Source of the DNA: Streptococcus plurextorum DSM 22810
Lineage (GTDB): Bacteria; Bacillota; Bacilli; Lactobacillales; Streptococcaceae
Assembly (NCBI RefSeq): GCF_000423745.1
Contig: NZ_AUIO01000010.1
Location: 1-64,000 of the forward strand
Reading direction: 5' to 3'
DNA: 64,000 bases
Program-made: the position numbers and the translations under genes
In this document: positions 52,102 through 63,600 of the stretch, piece by piece
How positions within the stretch are numbered: position 1 is the stretch's first letter
Layout of the letters: the number at the start of each line of letters is the position of its first letter
The notes under the pieces: model-generated
The model's database searches: none
The model's input: only the letters and a program-made list of their open reading frames with translations
What the model was told of the DNA's origin: nothing

Positions 52102-53364
52102 TTATTTTACGGCCTTGCTTCCAATATCTGTCCGATAAAAGAGGCCTGTCGTATCTTGATTTTTCAGCTCCGCGTAAATTTTTTCCTGGGCTTCTTGGAC
52201 AGTGTCTGCTGTGGTGACTAGCATATAAACTCGACCGCCGTGAGATAGCAGTGCTCTGCTATTGTCCGCAAAACGAGCCCCTGCATAGTAGGTCGTGATG
52301 TCGCCCTTTGTCTTTTCTGGCAAGGTCACGCCTTTTTCGTAGTCCAGAGGGTAGCCGTTTGATGCCACGACTACGCCCAGCGTCACGCCACTATCCAGCC
52401 AAGTCAGCTGTGTCGGGCGTTTGTGGAGGATGTCGTCAATGTTCTGAGCAAAGTCAGAGGTCAGGCGAGGCAGGATAATCTGGGTTTCTGGGTCGCCAAA
52501 ACGGGCGTTGAACTCGATGACCTTGGGACCTTGGTCGGTCAGAATCAAGCCAGCATAGAGCACACCTAGATAAGACCGTCCTTCCGCAATCATGCCGTCC
52601 AGAATGGGCTTGACAATGGTGTCAACCGCTGTATCCACCACGTTTTGAGGCAGGTGGGGAACAGGAGCGTAAGCCCCCATACCGCCCGTGTTGGGACCTT
52701 GGTCACCGTCAAAGGCACGCTTGTGGTCCTGAGCTGTCGGCAGAATGTAAAACTGGTCGCCATTGACCAGGGCAAAGAGGGAAAACTCCTCGCCCGCCAA
52801 GAACTCCTCGATGACCACGCGGGCACCCGAGTCACCGAACTTGTTGTCCAAGAGCATCTCCCGTGCCGCTTCGACCGCCTGCTCGACGGTTTCCGCCACG
52901 ACCACACCCTTGCCCAGTGCCAATCCGTCCGCCTTGACCACGATTGGTGCACCCTGCTCTTCAATGTAGGCCTTGGCTTCTTCGAAGTTGGAAAATGTGC
53001 CAAAGGCTGCTGTTGGAATGCCGTATTTAACCATGATTTGTTTGGCAAAGTCTTTTGACCACTCCAGCTCCGCGGCTAAGCGACTGGGACCAAAAGCTTT
53101 TAGCCCCGCCTGTTCAAAATCATCAACGATTCCTGCTGCCAGAGCATCGTCAGGGCCAACAAATGTCCAGGCAATGTCATTTTCCTTAGCAAAGTTGATT
53201 AGAGCAGAATGTTCGGAAATCCCGATATTGACTAACTTGATACCATCTAAAGTCATTCCATCATTTCCAGGAGCAACAAAGACCTGTTCCACCTGTTCAG
53301 ACTCTAACAATTTCTTTGCGATAGCATGTTCACGACCACCAGAACCAACGACCAAAAGTTTCAT
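52102..53364 (-). CDS. purD: Phosphoribosylamine-glycine ligase
   Basis: PurD (420 residues) joins phosphoribosylamine and glycine to give GAR. It starts MKLLVVGSGGREHAIAKKLL. The ATP-grasp domain carries APIVVKADGLALGKGVVVAE (about 135-154), and VIEFNARFGDPETQIILPRL binds metal. It is the first gene of a purD-purE-purK unit, with a PurR-like box upstream. Confidence 0.97.
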   Translation of the reverse strand: MKLLVVGSGGREHAIAKKLLESEQVEQVFVAPGNDGMTLDGIKLVNIGISEHSALINFAKENDIAWTFVGPDDALAAGIVDDFEQAGLKAFGPSRLAAELEWSKDFAKQIMVKYGIPTAAFGTFSNFEEAKAYIEEQGAPIVVKADGLALGKGVVVAETVEQAVEAAREMLLDNKFGDSGARVVIEEFLAGEEFSLFALVNGDQFYILPTAQDHKRAFDGDQGPNTGGMGAYAPVPHLPQNVVDTAVDTIVKPILDGMIAEGRSYLGVLYAGLILTDQGPKVIEFNARFGDPETQIILPRLTSDFAQNIDDILHKRPTQLTWLDSGVTLGVVVASNGYPLDYEKGVTLPEKTKGDITTYYAGARFADNSRALLSHGGRVYMLVTTADTVQEAQEKIYAELKNQDTTGLFYRTDIGSKAVK

Positions 53365-53397
53365 TTTTCACACCTCAAAAACGGATTTTCTATAAAC

Positions 53398-53403
53398 AGT
53401 ATA
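53398..53403 (-). promoter_or_regulatory. purD -10 element
   Basis: The minus strand has TATACT, 34 bases upstream of the ATG, with no good -35 at the right distance. That is expected for an activator-dependent promoter such as those using PurR. Confidence 0.5.
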
Positions 53404-53439
53404 TCAAAAACAGACGGATTTTGATAGAACGAATAGAAG

Positions 53440-53452
53440 AATGTTCGGGAAT
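53440..53452 (-). promoter_or_regulatory. PurR box upstream of purD
   Basis: The minus strand reads ATTCCCGAACATT, matching the lactic acid bacterial PurBox AWWWCCGAACWWT at 12 of 13 positions. It is centred about 45 bases upstream of the -10. Confidence 0.6.
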
Positions 53453-53481
53453 AAAAAGGCTCGTATCAAAATGATACAAGC
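53453..53481 (-). terminator. Terminator after the toxin-antitoxin pair
   Basis: GCTCGTATCA (53459-53468) and TGATACAAGC (53472-53481) form a 10-pair stem (one G-U on the minus strand) with a three-base loop and five Ts. It is 165 bases past the toxin stop. Confidence 0.65.
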
Positions 53482-53645
53482 TTTCTCATATGAATTTAAG
53501 AATACTGCGACGTCGTTAAATGACATCATTCAAGAAGCAATTTCTCTGTTTTTGGTTTTTACTTCTTCTACGGGAACAATAATAGAATCAGAATCAAACA
53601 CCTCATTAATCTATATCATCAAAAAGCAAGACTTTACATCGCCTT

Positions 53646-53909
53646 TCAATAAATATCCTTCCGATGCCCAATCGCAAAAATTTCAATCACAATTTCTTCA
53701 TCGTAGATATGGGCAAGAATACGGTAATTCCCTACTCTATAACGCCATTCTCCTGAGCGGTTTGCGGTCAACCCTTTACCATGTCGTCTGGGATCTGTTG
53801 TCTGATAAAGATTCTTTTTAATCCAAGACAAAATAGACTTTCTTGTAAACGCATCAAGTTTTCGAAGTTGTTTATCCGCTCTTGATGTCAGTACAACCTT
53901 GTACATCAC
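53646..53909 (-). CDS. RelE/ParE-family toxin
   Basis: This 87-residue protein has the RelE fold pattern: MYKVVLTSRADKQLRKLDAF, a basic middle, RSGEWRYRVGNYRILAHIYD (about 52-71), and the C-terminal EIFAIGHRKDIY with the usual histidine, arginine and tyrosine. RelE-type toxins cut mRNA at the ribosome. Its start overlaps the antitoxin stop by 4 bases. It lies between purD and the CHAP gene. Confidence 0.9.
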   Translation of the reverse strand: MMYKVVLTSRADKQLRKLDAFTRKSILSWIKKNLYQTTDPRRHGKGLTANRSGEWRYRVGNYRILAHIYDEEIVIEIFAIGHRKDIY

Positions 53910-54121
53910 ATCCCGAATTCCTCAAATAAATCTTGGACCGGAATACGAGTACCATCATCTTCTGCCATAGCTTGTCGCAAGAGTGCTAAGTCATACTCAT
54001 CTTCTATCTTTTCGAGCATGGATTGGCGTGCAAACTCTGAAATCGTTAAACCATGTAGAGCAATATACTTTTTAATTAATTCTCCATCTTGATCATCAAT
54101 ACGAAGTGTCATTGTAGCCAT
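53906..54121 (-). CDS. RelB/DinJ-type antitoxin
   Basis: This 71-residue protein has a ribbon-helix-helix DNA-binding N-terminus (MATMTLRIDDQDGELIKKYI). The acidic C-terminus (LRQAMAEDDGTRIPVQDLFE) should wrap the toxin. The start at 54121 has AAGGAG upstream; a longer start at 54142 would overlap that site. It probably represses its own operon with the toxin. Confidence 0.88.
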   Translation of the reverse strand: MATMTLRIDDQDGELIKKYIALHGLTISEFARQSMLEKIEDEYDLALLRQAMAEDDGTRIPVQDLFEEFGM

Positions 54122-54279
54122 TCTATTTCTCCTTGAATACATTGTATTTCTTTTTATTATACACCTACTCCCCCTGCTTTGTCAAAGTCAAATCAACCTC
54201 TTTAATTGAGTTGTTGACTGTCTATTTATGAATACTTACCAAAGAATTTTTATCCAATTTTTTCTTTCCACTCCCTTTT

Positions 54280-54287
54280 CCCGAATA
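54280..54287 (+). promoter_or_regulatory. Degenerate SigX-type box before the CHAP gene
   Basis: CCCGAATA keeps the CGAATA core of the cin-box TACGAATA and follows a long T-rich stretch. It sits 20 bases before the start codon and would give a leader of only about 14 bases. This is therefore weaker evidence than the two exact boxes at 47414 and 48725. Confidence 0.45.
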
Positions 54288-54307
54288 GGTTGTGTAGGAG
54301 GATTTAT

Positions 54308-55942
54308 ATGAAAAAATATTCGACACTTTTATTTTCAACCCTTGTCTTAGCTACAAGTGTAGCGACGCCTGTATCAGCCAATGAGCAGTCGGAACCTGTC
54401 ACAAATGCTATTGAAATAACTACTGCCCAGACTGAACAGGCAGTTCTATCGCAAGGCGTGACCACGCAGCAAAATGGAGCAACCTTATCCATTTACTACA
54501 ACCGCTCCGCCGACCAGCAGCAAAATCGCATCCAATACGCTATCTGGTCCAACGAAAACGGGCAGGATGATGTCCAATGGTTTACTGCAGGGCAAAGTCA
54601 AACGGACATTCCCACATCCCAACTTGGAAAATCCGGTCTTTATACTATTCATGCCTATATCGTTATCGATAACAAGCTGGTCTTTCTTGAAGAAACCAGT
54701 GTCACCCTAGCTCCTGTCAAGCCTAGCATCGTCAGCAGTATTTCGACACCGGGCTACCTGGATGTGCAGATTGACAATCTACCTAGCAGTGTTACCGAGG
54801 TCAGACTCCCAGTCTGGTCCCATACCAATGGGCAAGATGACATCATTTGGTACACCGCTACTGCTGTGGGAAATGGTCGTTACTCTTTGCGAGTGCCACT
54901 TAAGCACCACCAGTTCAACACCGGCTCCTACTCCATTCATCTCTATGCAAAAGAAAATGGCGCCAGTCAGGCAAGTATCACCGCATCGGCTGAGTTTGTC
55001 GTCCAAGCACAGCACATTCCTACATCAGCTGCTCCTGCCATTTCCATACAAAATCTCAACCAATTAAAAGGGAACTATCAGATTAAGGTACAGGAAACCG
55101 CTACTAGCAAAGCAATTAAGTCGGTTGAGATTGCCACCTGGTCCACCAGCAATCAAAGCAATATCAAATGGCGAACCGCTGCTTATAGCAAGGGAACTTA
55201 TCTGAGCGATATCAGCTTTACTGAACACGCAAACCATACCGGTCATTACCAAAACCATGTCTATGTGACCTATACAGATGGCAGTCGCGTGGGCTATATT
55301 GCCCAAACCGTTGATTTGACAACCGCTCGACTACCGATTGCGACAACGATTGCCTTTCAAAAGACAGGGCTGTTCCAAGTAACTGCCCAAAATATCTACG
55401 ATAGCGAAACGGTCACCTATGCCGTCTGGTCTGAAGAAAACGGACAAGACGACCTGGTTTGGTACACCGCTTCTAAATCCGCCTTACGCACCATCACAGG
55501 AAGCATTCCCTTGACCAACCACACAGGAACTGGCAAGTACAACCTCCATCTCTACCAAAACGGGAAAGGACTTGGAGCTTATAGTTTCCAAGTCACCACC
55601 AACCAACGTTATGTGGAAAATAATACCTATCCTATAGGACAATGTACTTGGGGTGCTAAAGAAGTTGCCCCTTGGGTTGGGAACTATTGGGGAAATGCAA
55701 ACCTGTGGCTCATCTCCGCAAGAAATGCTGGTTTCAAAACAGGTACCACTCCACGTGTAGGAGCCATCGCTGTTTGGACAAGTGGTCCCTATGGACATGT
55801 GGCAGTCGTCACCGAGGTCAGTAGCACCACTCGTATCCGTGTCAAGGAAAGCAACTACGCCGGAAATCAAGTAGTTGGGGACTATCGTGGCTGGTTCAAC
55901 CCAGTCGCGGACGGTGTCGTAGGCTATATCTATCCCAATTAA
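54308..55942 (+). CDS. Secreted CHAP-domain cell wall hydrolase with GBS-Bsp-like repeats (LytF-type)
   Basis: This 544-residue secreted protein starts [20 protein letters not shown], a signal peptide cut near VSA-NEQ (24). Four GBS-Bsp-like repeats of about 90-100 residues follow, marked by [53 protein letters not shown] and [20 protein letters not shown]-terminal CHAP peptidase (about 440-544) has Cys in [10 protein letters not shown] and His in [11 protein letters not shown]. Bsp repeats plus CHAP is the layout of LytF, a competence-induced fratricin in S. mutans and S. gordonii. AGGAGG lies 6 bases before the ATG. It is the only plus-strand gene in the pur cluster. A general role in cell separation is the alternative. 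Confidence 0.87.
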   Translation: MKKYSTLLFSTLVLATSVATPVSANEQSEPVTNAIEITTAQTEQAVLSQGVTTQQNGATLSIYYNRSADQQQNRIQYAIWSNENGQDDVQWFTAGQSQTDIPTSQLGKSGLYTIHAYIVIDNKLVFLEETSVTLAPVKPSIVSSISTPGYLDVQIDNLPSSVTEVRLPVWSHTNGQDDIIWYTATAVGNGRYSLRVPLKHHQFNTGSYSIHLYAKENGASQASITASAEFVVQAQHIPTSAAPAISIQNLNQLKGNYQIKVQETATSKAIKSVEIATWSTSNQSNIKWRTAAYSKGTYLSDISFTEHANHTGHYQNHVYVTYTDGSRVGYIAQTVDLTTARLPIATTIAFQKTGLFQVTAQNIYDSETVTYAVWSEENGQDDLVWYTASKSALRTITGSIPLTNHTGTGKYNLHLYQNGKGLGAYSFQVTTNQRYVENNTYPIGQCTWGAKEVAPWVGNYWGNANLWLISARNAGFKTGTTPRVGAIAVWTSGPYGHVAVVTEVSSTTRIRVKESNYAGNQVVGDYRGWFNPVADGVVGYIYPN

Positions 55943-55946
55943 ACCA

Positions 55947-55973
55947 AAAAACCTCGGCAAGTGCTGAGGTTTT
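55947..55973. terminator. Bidirectional terminator between the CHAP gene and purH
   Basis: AAAACCTC (55947-55954) and GAGGTTTT (55966-55973), extended inward by a G-T and two G-C pairs, form a stem with As on one side and Ts on the other. It serves the two convergent genes. Confidence 0.85.
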
Positions 55974-55981
55974 CATCTGTA

Positions 55982-57529
<1,548 letters not shown>

Positions 57530-57538
57530 GATTTCTCC

Positions 57539-58090
57539 TTATTTTTTCACTGCCCCCAACTCCTCCAAGACTGCTGGATAAAGTTGGTACTCCGCTTCAT
57601 GTATTCTTGCTTCAAAGGTTTCCAGAGTGTCATCGGCCAATCTTGGTACTCGGATTTGTTTGATAATTTGTCCTGTGTCAATGCCGCTGTCAACCCAGTG
57701 GACTGTCACGCCACTTTCTGCCACGCCTACCTGCCAGGCGTCTTCAATCCCATGGGCTCCTGGAAATTCAGGCAAGTAGGCTGGGTGGATATTGATGATA
57801 CGACCTTCGTACTGAGCCAACAGGGTTGGTCCCACAATCTTCATATAGCCGGCCAAGACCACCAAGTCAATCTGGTGCTGTTCTAAGAGTTGGATGAGTT
57901 TTTTTTCGTAAGCCCGCTTATCGGCAAACTCTTTTAGTTCAAATGTAAAGGCTGGCACACCTAGTTTTTCAGCTCGTTCCAAGACATAGGCATTTCTACG
58001 GTCTGAAAAGACAAAGGTTACTTCAAACTGCTCTGCGATGACTTGGAAATTGGAGCCGTTGCCTGATGCAAACACTGCTATTCGTTTCAT
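57539..58090 (-). CDS. purN: Phosphoribosylglycinamide formyltransferase
   Basis: PurN (183 residues) formylates GAR using 10-formyl-THF. The phosphate loop is [10 protein letters not shown] (7-16). The catalytic His and Asp lie in [20 protein letters not shown] and [14 protein letters not shown]. It overlaps purM by 4 bases. Confidence 0.97.
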   Translation of the reverse strand: MKRIAVFASGNGSNFQVIAEQFEVTFVFSDRRNAYVLERAEKLGVPAFTFELKEFADKRAYEKKLIQLLEQHQIDLVVLAGYMKIVGPTLLAQYEGRIINIHPAYLPEFPGAHGIEDAWQVGVAESGVTVHWVDSGIDTGQIIKQIRVPRLADDTLETFEARIHEAEYQLYPAVLEELGAVKK

Positions 58091-59109
58091 TTGATGACCA
58101 CACTCTTGTCTTCCTTCGCAATGATGCGACCAATGGTGTAAACTTCCTCGTCAACTAGTTGACAGAAACTGTCAACCTTGTCTGGACTGACAGCCAATAC
58201 CATGCCGATACCCATATTGAAGATTTCAAACATTTCTTCATGTTTGATTTGGCCGTATTTTTCAAGGGCTGTAAAAATTGGAAGGATTGGAATCTTATCT
58301 TCCTCAATCTCAGCTGCAAGATTATCAGCAAACATACGGGGAATATTTTCAATGAAACCGCCGCCTGTGATATGGGCAATGCCGTTGACCAGCCCTGCTT
58401 TTACCAGAGGCAACACCTGCTGGACATAGATACGGGTCGGCTCTAAGAGGACATCCTTTAGAGCTCTGCCATTGAGCTCTGGCAACAGAGCGTCGCCAGC
58501 AACATCCGCAAAAACGCGTCGGACAAGGGAATAGCCGTTGGAGTGGATGCCGCTTGAGGCCAAGCCGAGGAGAATGTCGCCCTCCTGGACCTTACTGCCA
58601 TCAATAATCTGAGACTTCTCCGCAATACCGACGGCAAAGCCAGCCAGGTCATAGTCATCCTCGCCGTACATACCAGGCATTTCGGCTGTTTCACCGCCAA
58701 TCAAGCCGCAACCAGCCTGCACACAGCCTTCCGCAACACCTGCAACCACCTGCTCCAGCTTGGCTGGCTCATTTTTTCCAGTCGCTATATAGTCGAGGAA
58801 GTAAAGCGGCTCTGCACCTGCTGCGATAATGTCGTTGACACACATGGCCACGCAATCCTGACCAATGGTGTCGTGCTTGTCATACTGGATAGCCAGCATG
58901 AGCTTGGTGCCGACACCGTCTGTCCCAGATACCAAGACTGGCTCTTTGACATCCAGTTTGGTCAGGTCAAACATACCACCAAAGCCACCAAGGGCTCCCA
59001 TAACGCCCAAGCGTTCTGTTCGAGCTACGTGTTTCTTGATGCGTTCAACCACTTCGTAGCCAGCTTCGACGTCAACGCCCGATTGGGCGTAGGCATTTTT
59101 ATTTGTCAT
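58087..59109 (-). CDS. purM: Phosphoribosylformylglycinamidine cyclo-ligase
   Basis: PurM (340 residues) closes FGAM to AIR using ATP. The start at 59109 gives [20 protein letters not shown], with AAAGGAA upstream; the ATG at 59124 is five codons earlier and falls in the ribosome binding site. [40 protein letters not shown] and [14 protein letters not shown] are family signatures. Confidence 0.97.
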   Translation of the reverse strand: MTNKNAYAQSGVDVEAGYEVVERIKKHVARTERLGVMGALGGFGGMFDLTKLDVKEPVLVSGTDGVGTKLMLAIQYDKHDTIGQDCVAMCVNDIIAAGAEPLYFLDYIATGKNEPAKLEQVVAGVAEGCVQAGCGLIGGETAEMPGMYGEDDYDLAGFAVGIAEKSQIIDGSKVQEGDILLGLASSGIHSNGYSLVRRVFADVAGDALLPELNGRALKDVLLEPTRIYVQQVLPLVKAGLVNGIAHITGGGFIENIPRMFADNLAAEIEEDKIPILPIFTALEKYGQIKHEEMFEIFNMGIGMVLAVSPDKVDSFCQLVDEEVYTIGRIIAKEDKSVVIK

Positions 59110-59165
59110 TTTAATTCCTTTCAACAGTTTACAAGTCTGTCAAGTAGCGTTGACACCTCTGTCAT

Positions 59166-60620
59166 TTACTTGACATTTTCAATATAGAAACTCGTTTTCT
59201 CTTCTAGGCTGCGGAGGTACTCTTCCTCGTAATCGTAAAGAGGGGTTGGAAATTCGCCGTCAAAGTAGGCCACACAGAGTCCACCTTTTGGAGCATCGGT
59301 GTCGATACCAATGGCCTCAATCATACCTTCAAGAGAGAGGTAGGTCAGACTGTCAGCTCCGATAATCTCACAGACCTCATCAACTGTGTGATTGGCTGAA
59401 ATCAATTCTCGACGGGTCTGAATGTCAATCCCGTAAAAACATGGATACTTAAGTTCTGGGCTACCAATAGCCACATGGACTTCTGCTGCTCCTGCTTCCC
59501 GCAAGAGCTGAACAATGCGACGACTGGTTGTTCCTCGAACGATGGAGTCATCAACCATGACCACACGTTTTCCCTTTACAATACTTGACACGGCTGACAA
59601 CTTCATGCGGACGCCTTGTTCGCGGAGCTCCTGCGTCGGTTGGATAAAGGTCCGCTGGGTGTATTGATTTTTTATCAGCCCCATTTCATTGGGTAGACCG
59701 GATTCCTCAGAGAATCCGCTGGCTGCGGAGAGGGAGGAGTTTGGCACACCGACGACAATGTCTGCTTCAAGTTTGAACTCCTGGGCCAAACGACGGCCCA
59801 TGTTTTTACGTGCCGTATGGACATTGACACCATGGATAACCGAATCTGGTCGAGCAAAATAGACATATTCCATAGAACAAACTGCTAGCTGCGTGTCATT
59901 CGTATAGGTGTCGTAATGAACCCCCGAGTCATCGATAATCGCTAGTTCACCAGGCAGGACATCACGAACCCACTCGGCTCCTACGACTTCAAATGCACAG
60001 GTTTCACTGGCAACCACCCAAGCTCCGTTTTTCATTTTACCTATTGAAAGCGGACGGAAACCATTTGGGTCCAATGCTGCAACCAATTTGTCTTCCAGCA
60101 TAATCAAGTAGGCAAATCCACCCTTAACAGTATTGAGGGCTTCCTTGATTTTCCCTATGAAATCTGGGTTGTGACTGCGACGAATCAGGTGCATCAAAAT
60201 CTCAGTATCAGAGGAACTTGAAAAGATAGAGCCATTCTTTTCCAATTCTGCCCTCAGACTGACAGCGTTAGTCAGATTACCATTATGTGCCAACCCTACC
60301 TGCATATCTGAGAAATCAAAGAGAAAAGGCTGGATATTGTTGATAGAAGCAGAACCTGAGGTCGCATAGCGAACATGACCGATGGCTGCATTTCCTGTCA
60401 GAGCCTCCAAATCCGCTGGATTTTTAAAAACTTCTGCAATCAAGCCTGTGTTCCGATGGCGACGCAGGAAACCAGCATCATTTGCTAAAATTCCTGCTCC
60501 TTCTTGCCCTCGGTGCTGCAAACTGTGGAGGCCAAAATAGGTCACCTGAGCAGCCTGCGGATGTCCCCAAATGCCGAAAACACCACATTCTTCATTGAGT
60601 GATTTAACTTCATATGTCAT
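59166..60620 (-). CDS. purF: Amidophosphoribosyltransferase
   Basis: PurF (484 residues) makes phosphoribosylamine from PRPP and glutamine, the committed and feedback-regulated step. An 11-residue propeptide (MTYEVKSLNEE) precedes the catalytic Cys12 (CGVFGIWGH). The glutaminase domain spans about 12-235. The PRPP loop VVMVDDSIVRGTTSRRIVQL lies at about 354-373. It lies 2 bases after purL. Confidence 0.97.
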   Translation of the reverse strand: MTYEVKSLNEECGVFGIWGHPQAAQVTYFGLHSLQHRGQEGAGILANDAGFLRRHRNTGLIAEVFKNPADLEALTGNAAIGHVRYATSGSASINNIQPFLFDFSDMQVGLAHNGNLTNAVSLRAELEKNGSIFSSSSDTEILMHLIRRSHNPDFIGKIKEALNTVKGGFAYLIMLEDKLVAALDPNGFRPLSIGKMKNGAWVVASETCAFEVVGAEWVRDVLPGELAIIDDSGVHYDTYTNDTQLAVCSMEYVYFARPDSVIHGVNVHTARKNMGRRLAQEFKLEADIVVGVPNSSLSAASGFSEESGLPNEMGLIKNQYTQRTFIQPTQELREQGVRMKLSAVSSIVKGKRVVMVDDSIVRGTTSRRIVQLLREAGAAEVHVAIGSPELKYPCFYGIDIQTRRELISANHTVDEVCEIIGADSLTYLSLEGMIEAIGIDTDAPKGGLCVAYFDGEFPTPLYDYEEEYLRSLEEKTSFYIENVK

Positions 60621-60622
60621 AG

Positions 60623-63600
60623 TTATTTTCCTGTAAAATAGCGAACTGCTGAAACAAAGAGCCCTTGGTCTTTCTTACCTGGAATATTCTGGAAAAGCCC
60701 CTCCTCATAACGTTCTGAGTGTCCCATTTTCCCGATAATCTGACCATTTCGGCTGGTAATACCTTCAATGGCATGACTAGAACCATTTGGATTGTACTTA
60801 GAGTCCATGCTTGGCTGACCTGTAAACTCAACATACTGGCTGAAAATCTGACCATTGTCACGCAAGGTAGCAAATTCCTCGTCCGTCACCACAAATTTTC
60901 CTTCCCCATGAGAAACTGGGATAGCGTGAATGTCGCCGACTTGAACACCTGCCAACCACGGAGAGTTGACATTGGCAATCCGCGTCTCTACCATTTTGGC
61001 AACGTGCTGATTGGCATCGTTGTAGAAGAGGGTCGGACTGTTTTCTCCTGCCTCCTCAAAGTTTCCATACGGCAGCAAGCCCGATTTGACAAGGGCCTGG
61101 AAGCCATTACAGATACCGATGATGAGGCCACCTTTTTCGATAAATTGGTCAATAGCAGAGCGGACCTTGGCGTTTCGTAAGATGGTCACGATAAACTTAG
61201 CAGACCCATCTGGCTCATCCGCAGCGGAGAATCCTCCTGCGAAGAAAAGGATGTTGGCCTTGTCAATATTGTCAACCATTGTGTCAACGGACTGTTCAAT
61301 ACTTGCCGCATCCAAAGTCACAAATGGAACCAGATTGACCTTGGCACCAGCCTGTTCAAAAGCCTTGGCGGAGTCGTATTCTGAGTTGGTTCCCGGGAAG
61401 ACTGGGATGTAAACAAGCGGTAATTCGACTGTTTCTTTGGCTTGTATAACCGCTGAACTTGTGATTGCAGGAATATCCTGTAAGTCTGTCGCCTGTTCAA
61501 ATTCTGTTGGATAGACTTCTTCCAACTTACCTTCAAAGGTAGCTTGTAGGCCCTGTCCAGCTAGGTTGACACCATTGACAAGCAGTGTAAAGTCTGTTGT
61601 TGTTTGACCGATTTTCACAGCATCTGGAATGTCTTCTTGCGATGTGAAGACAAAGCCACCTAGCTGACCTGTCAAGCTGGTTTCAAGCTCCGCCAACTCG
61701 ATTTCTGCACCGAGCTGGTTACCAAAGGACATGAGGGCTAAACTTTCTAGAACGCCTCCGTACTTAACTGCACTAGCAGCCGTAATCTCATAAGCGCTCT
61801 GCCATTTTTCAAAAGTCTCAAAATTAGACTTCATCAAGGCAAAATCAATGTCTTCTGACAAAATCTGACCTGGAAGATAATAGATATGCTCGCCAGCCGC
61901 CTTGAACTCAGGTGATAGAACCTTGCGGCTGTCTGCCGTTGTCACACCAAAGGCAACCAGGGTCGGCGGAACTGTCAAGTCCTCAAAGGTACCAGACATG
62001 GAGTCCTTACCCCCGATAGACGGCAAGCCAAGCTGGATCTGAGCCTCGATAGAGCCGAGCAGTGCTGCTACTGGCTGACCGAAACGCTCGGCCTGTTTGT
62101 CCATTCGCTGGAAATATTCTTGATAGGAGAAGCGAGCCTTGGACCAGTTAGCACCTGTTGCAACCAGGCGAGCAGTCGCTTCAATGACCGCATAGGCTGC
62201 TCCGTGGTAAGGTGACCAGTCTGCTAGGTAAGGATGATAGCCCTGAGCCATGACAGAAGCCGTCGTCGTCATCCCATGTTGGACAGGCAACTTCTGTACC
62301 GAACTTTCTGTCGGTGTCAACTGGTGGCGACCTCCGAGTGGGTGGTTGACGGTTGAGCGACCAACAGATGAGTCAAAGATAGTCTGCAAACCTTTTTGAC
62401 TGGCATGGTTGAGGTCTGAAAGAAGGTGCTTCAAGTCCTCTTGTAGCGTTTCAGCAGCTGTTTTACGCCTTTCTGGCAAATTGACAGAGCTGTCAACCAC
62501 CTTGGCATCCACCACCACACGTACACCGTTGGTATCAAGGAAGGAACGCTCCAAATCAACAATGGTTTGACCATTCCAGGTCATGACCAGTTTTGGCTTC
62601 TCAGTGACTTTGGCTACAACAACCGCATGGATATTTTCCCGACGGCAGGCTGCGATAAAGGTTTCCACATCTTGAGGACGGATAACGACACTCATCCGCT
62701 CTTGCGACTCAGAAATGGCAATTTCCGTTCCATTCAAGCCCGCATACTTGAGCGGAACCTTGTCCAAGTCAATTTCCAAGCCATCTGCCAGCTCCCCAAT
62801 GGCTACGCAGACACCGCCTGCACCGAAGTCATTGGATTTTTTGATAAGACGTGTAACGTTACCATTTCGGAACAAGCGTTGGATTTTGCGTTCTTCAATG
62901 GCATTTCCTTTTTGGACTTCCGCACCAGCTGTTTCCACAGACTCAACTGTCTGTACCTTGGACGAGCCTGTTGCCCCACCGATACCATCTCGACCTGTTT
63001 TGCCTCCTAACAAGATAACCACATCACCTGCGACTGATTTTTCACGAACCACATTTTCCTTAGGAGCAGCACCGACAACGGCACCTAATTCCATGCGTTT
63101 TGCGACAAAGCCTGGGTGGAAATATTCACGTACATAGGTAGTCGCAAGACCGATTTGATTTCCATAAGAAGAATAACCATGTGCCGCTGTTTTAGAAATG
63201 ATTTGCTGTGGCAATTTCCCTGGTCGAGTAGCTATCAGAGGTTGGGTAATATCACCTGCACCTGAAATCCGCATAGCCTGATAGACATAAGAACGACCTG
63301 ACAATGGATCACGAATGGCACCACCGATACAGGTTGCGGCACCACCGAAAGGCTCGATTTCCGTGGGGTGATTGTGGGTTTCATTCTTGAACATGAGGAG
63401 CCAGGGTTCTTTTACTCCATCTACATCCACTTCAATTTCTACCGAGCAGGCATTGATTTCATCCGAAACTTCCATATCATCCAGACGGCCATTGGCCCGC
63501 TCATAGCGACCAAAAATAGTCGCCATATCCATAAGCGTCTGTGGCTTATCTGTCCGACCTAATTCTGTCCGCATAGCAAGGTACTTATCATAGGTCGCCT

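Noticed and set aside
53428..53435. AACGAATA on the plus strand, one base from a SigX box
   Set aside because: No gene follows on the plus strand; the next frame there is antisense to the toxin gene.
53441..53821. 126-codon plus-strand frame
   Set aside because: It is antisense to the RelE-type toxin, lacks a ribosome binding site and has no recognisable features.
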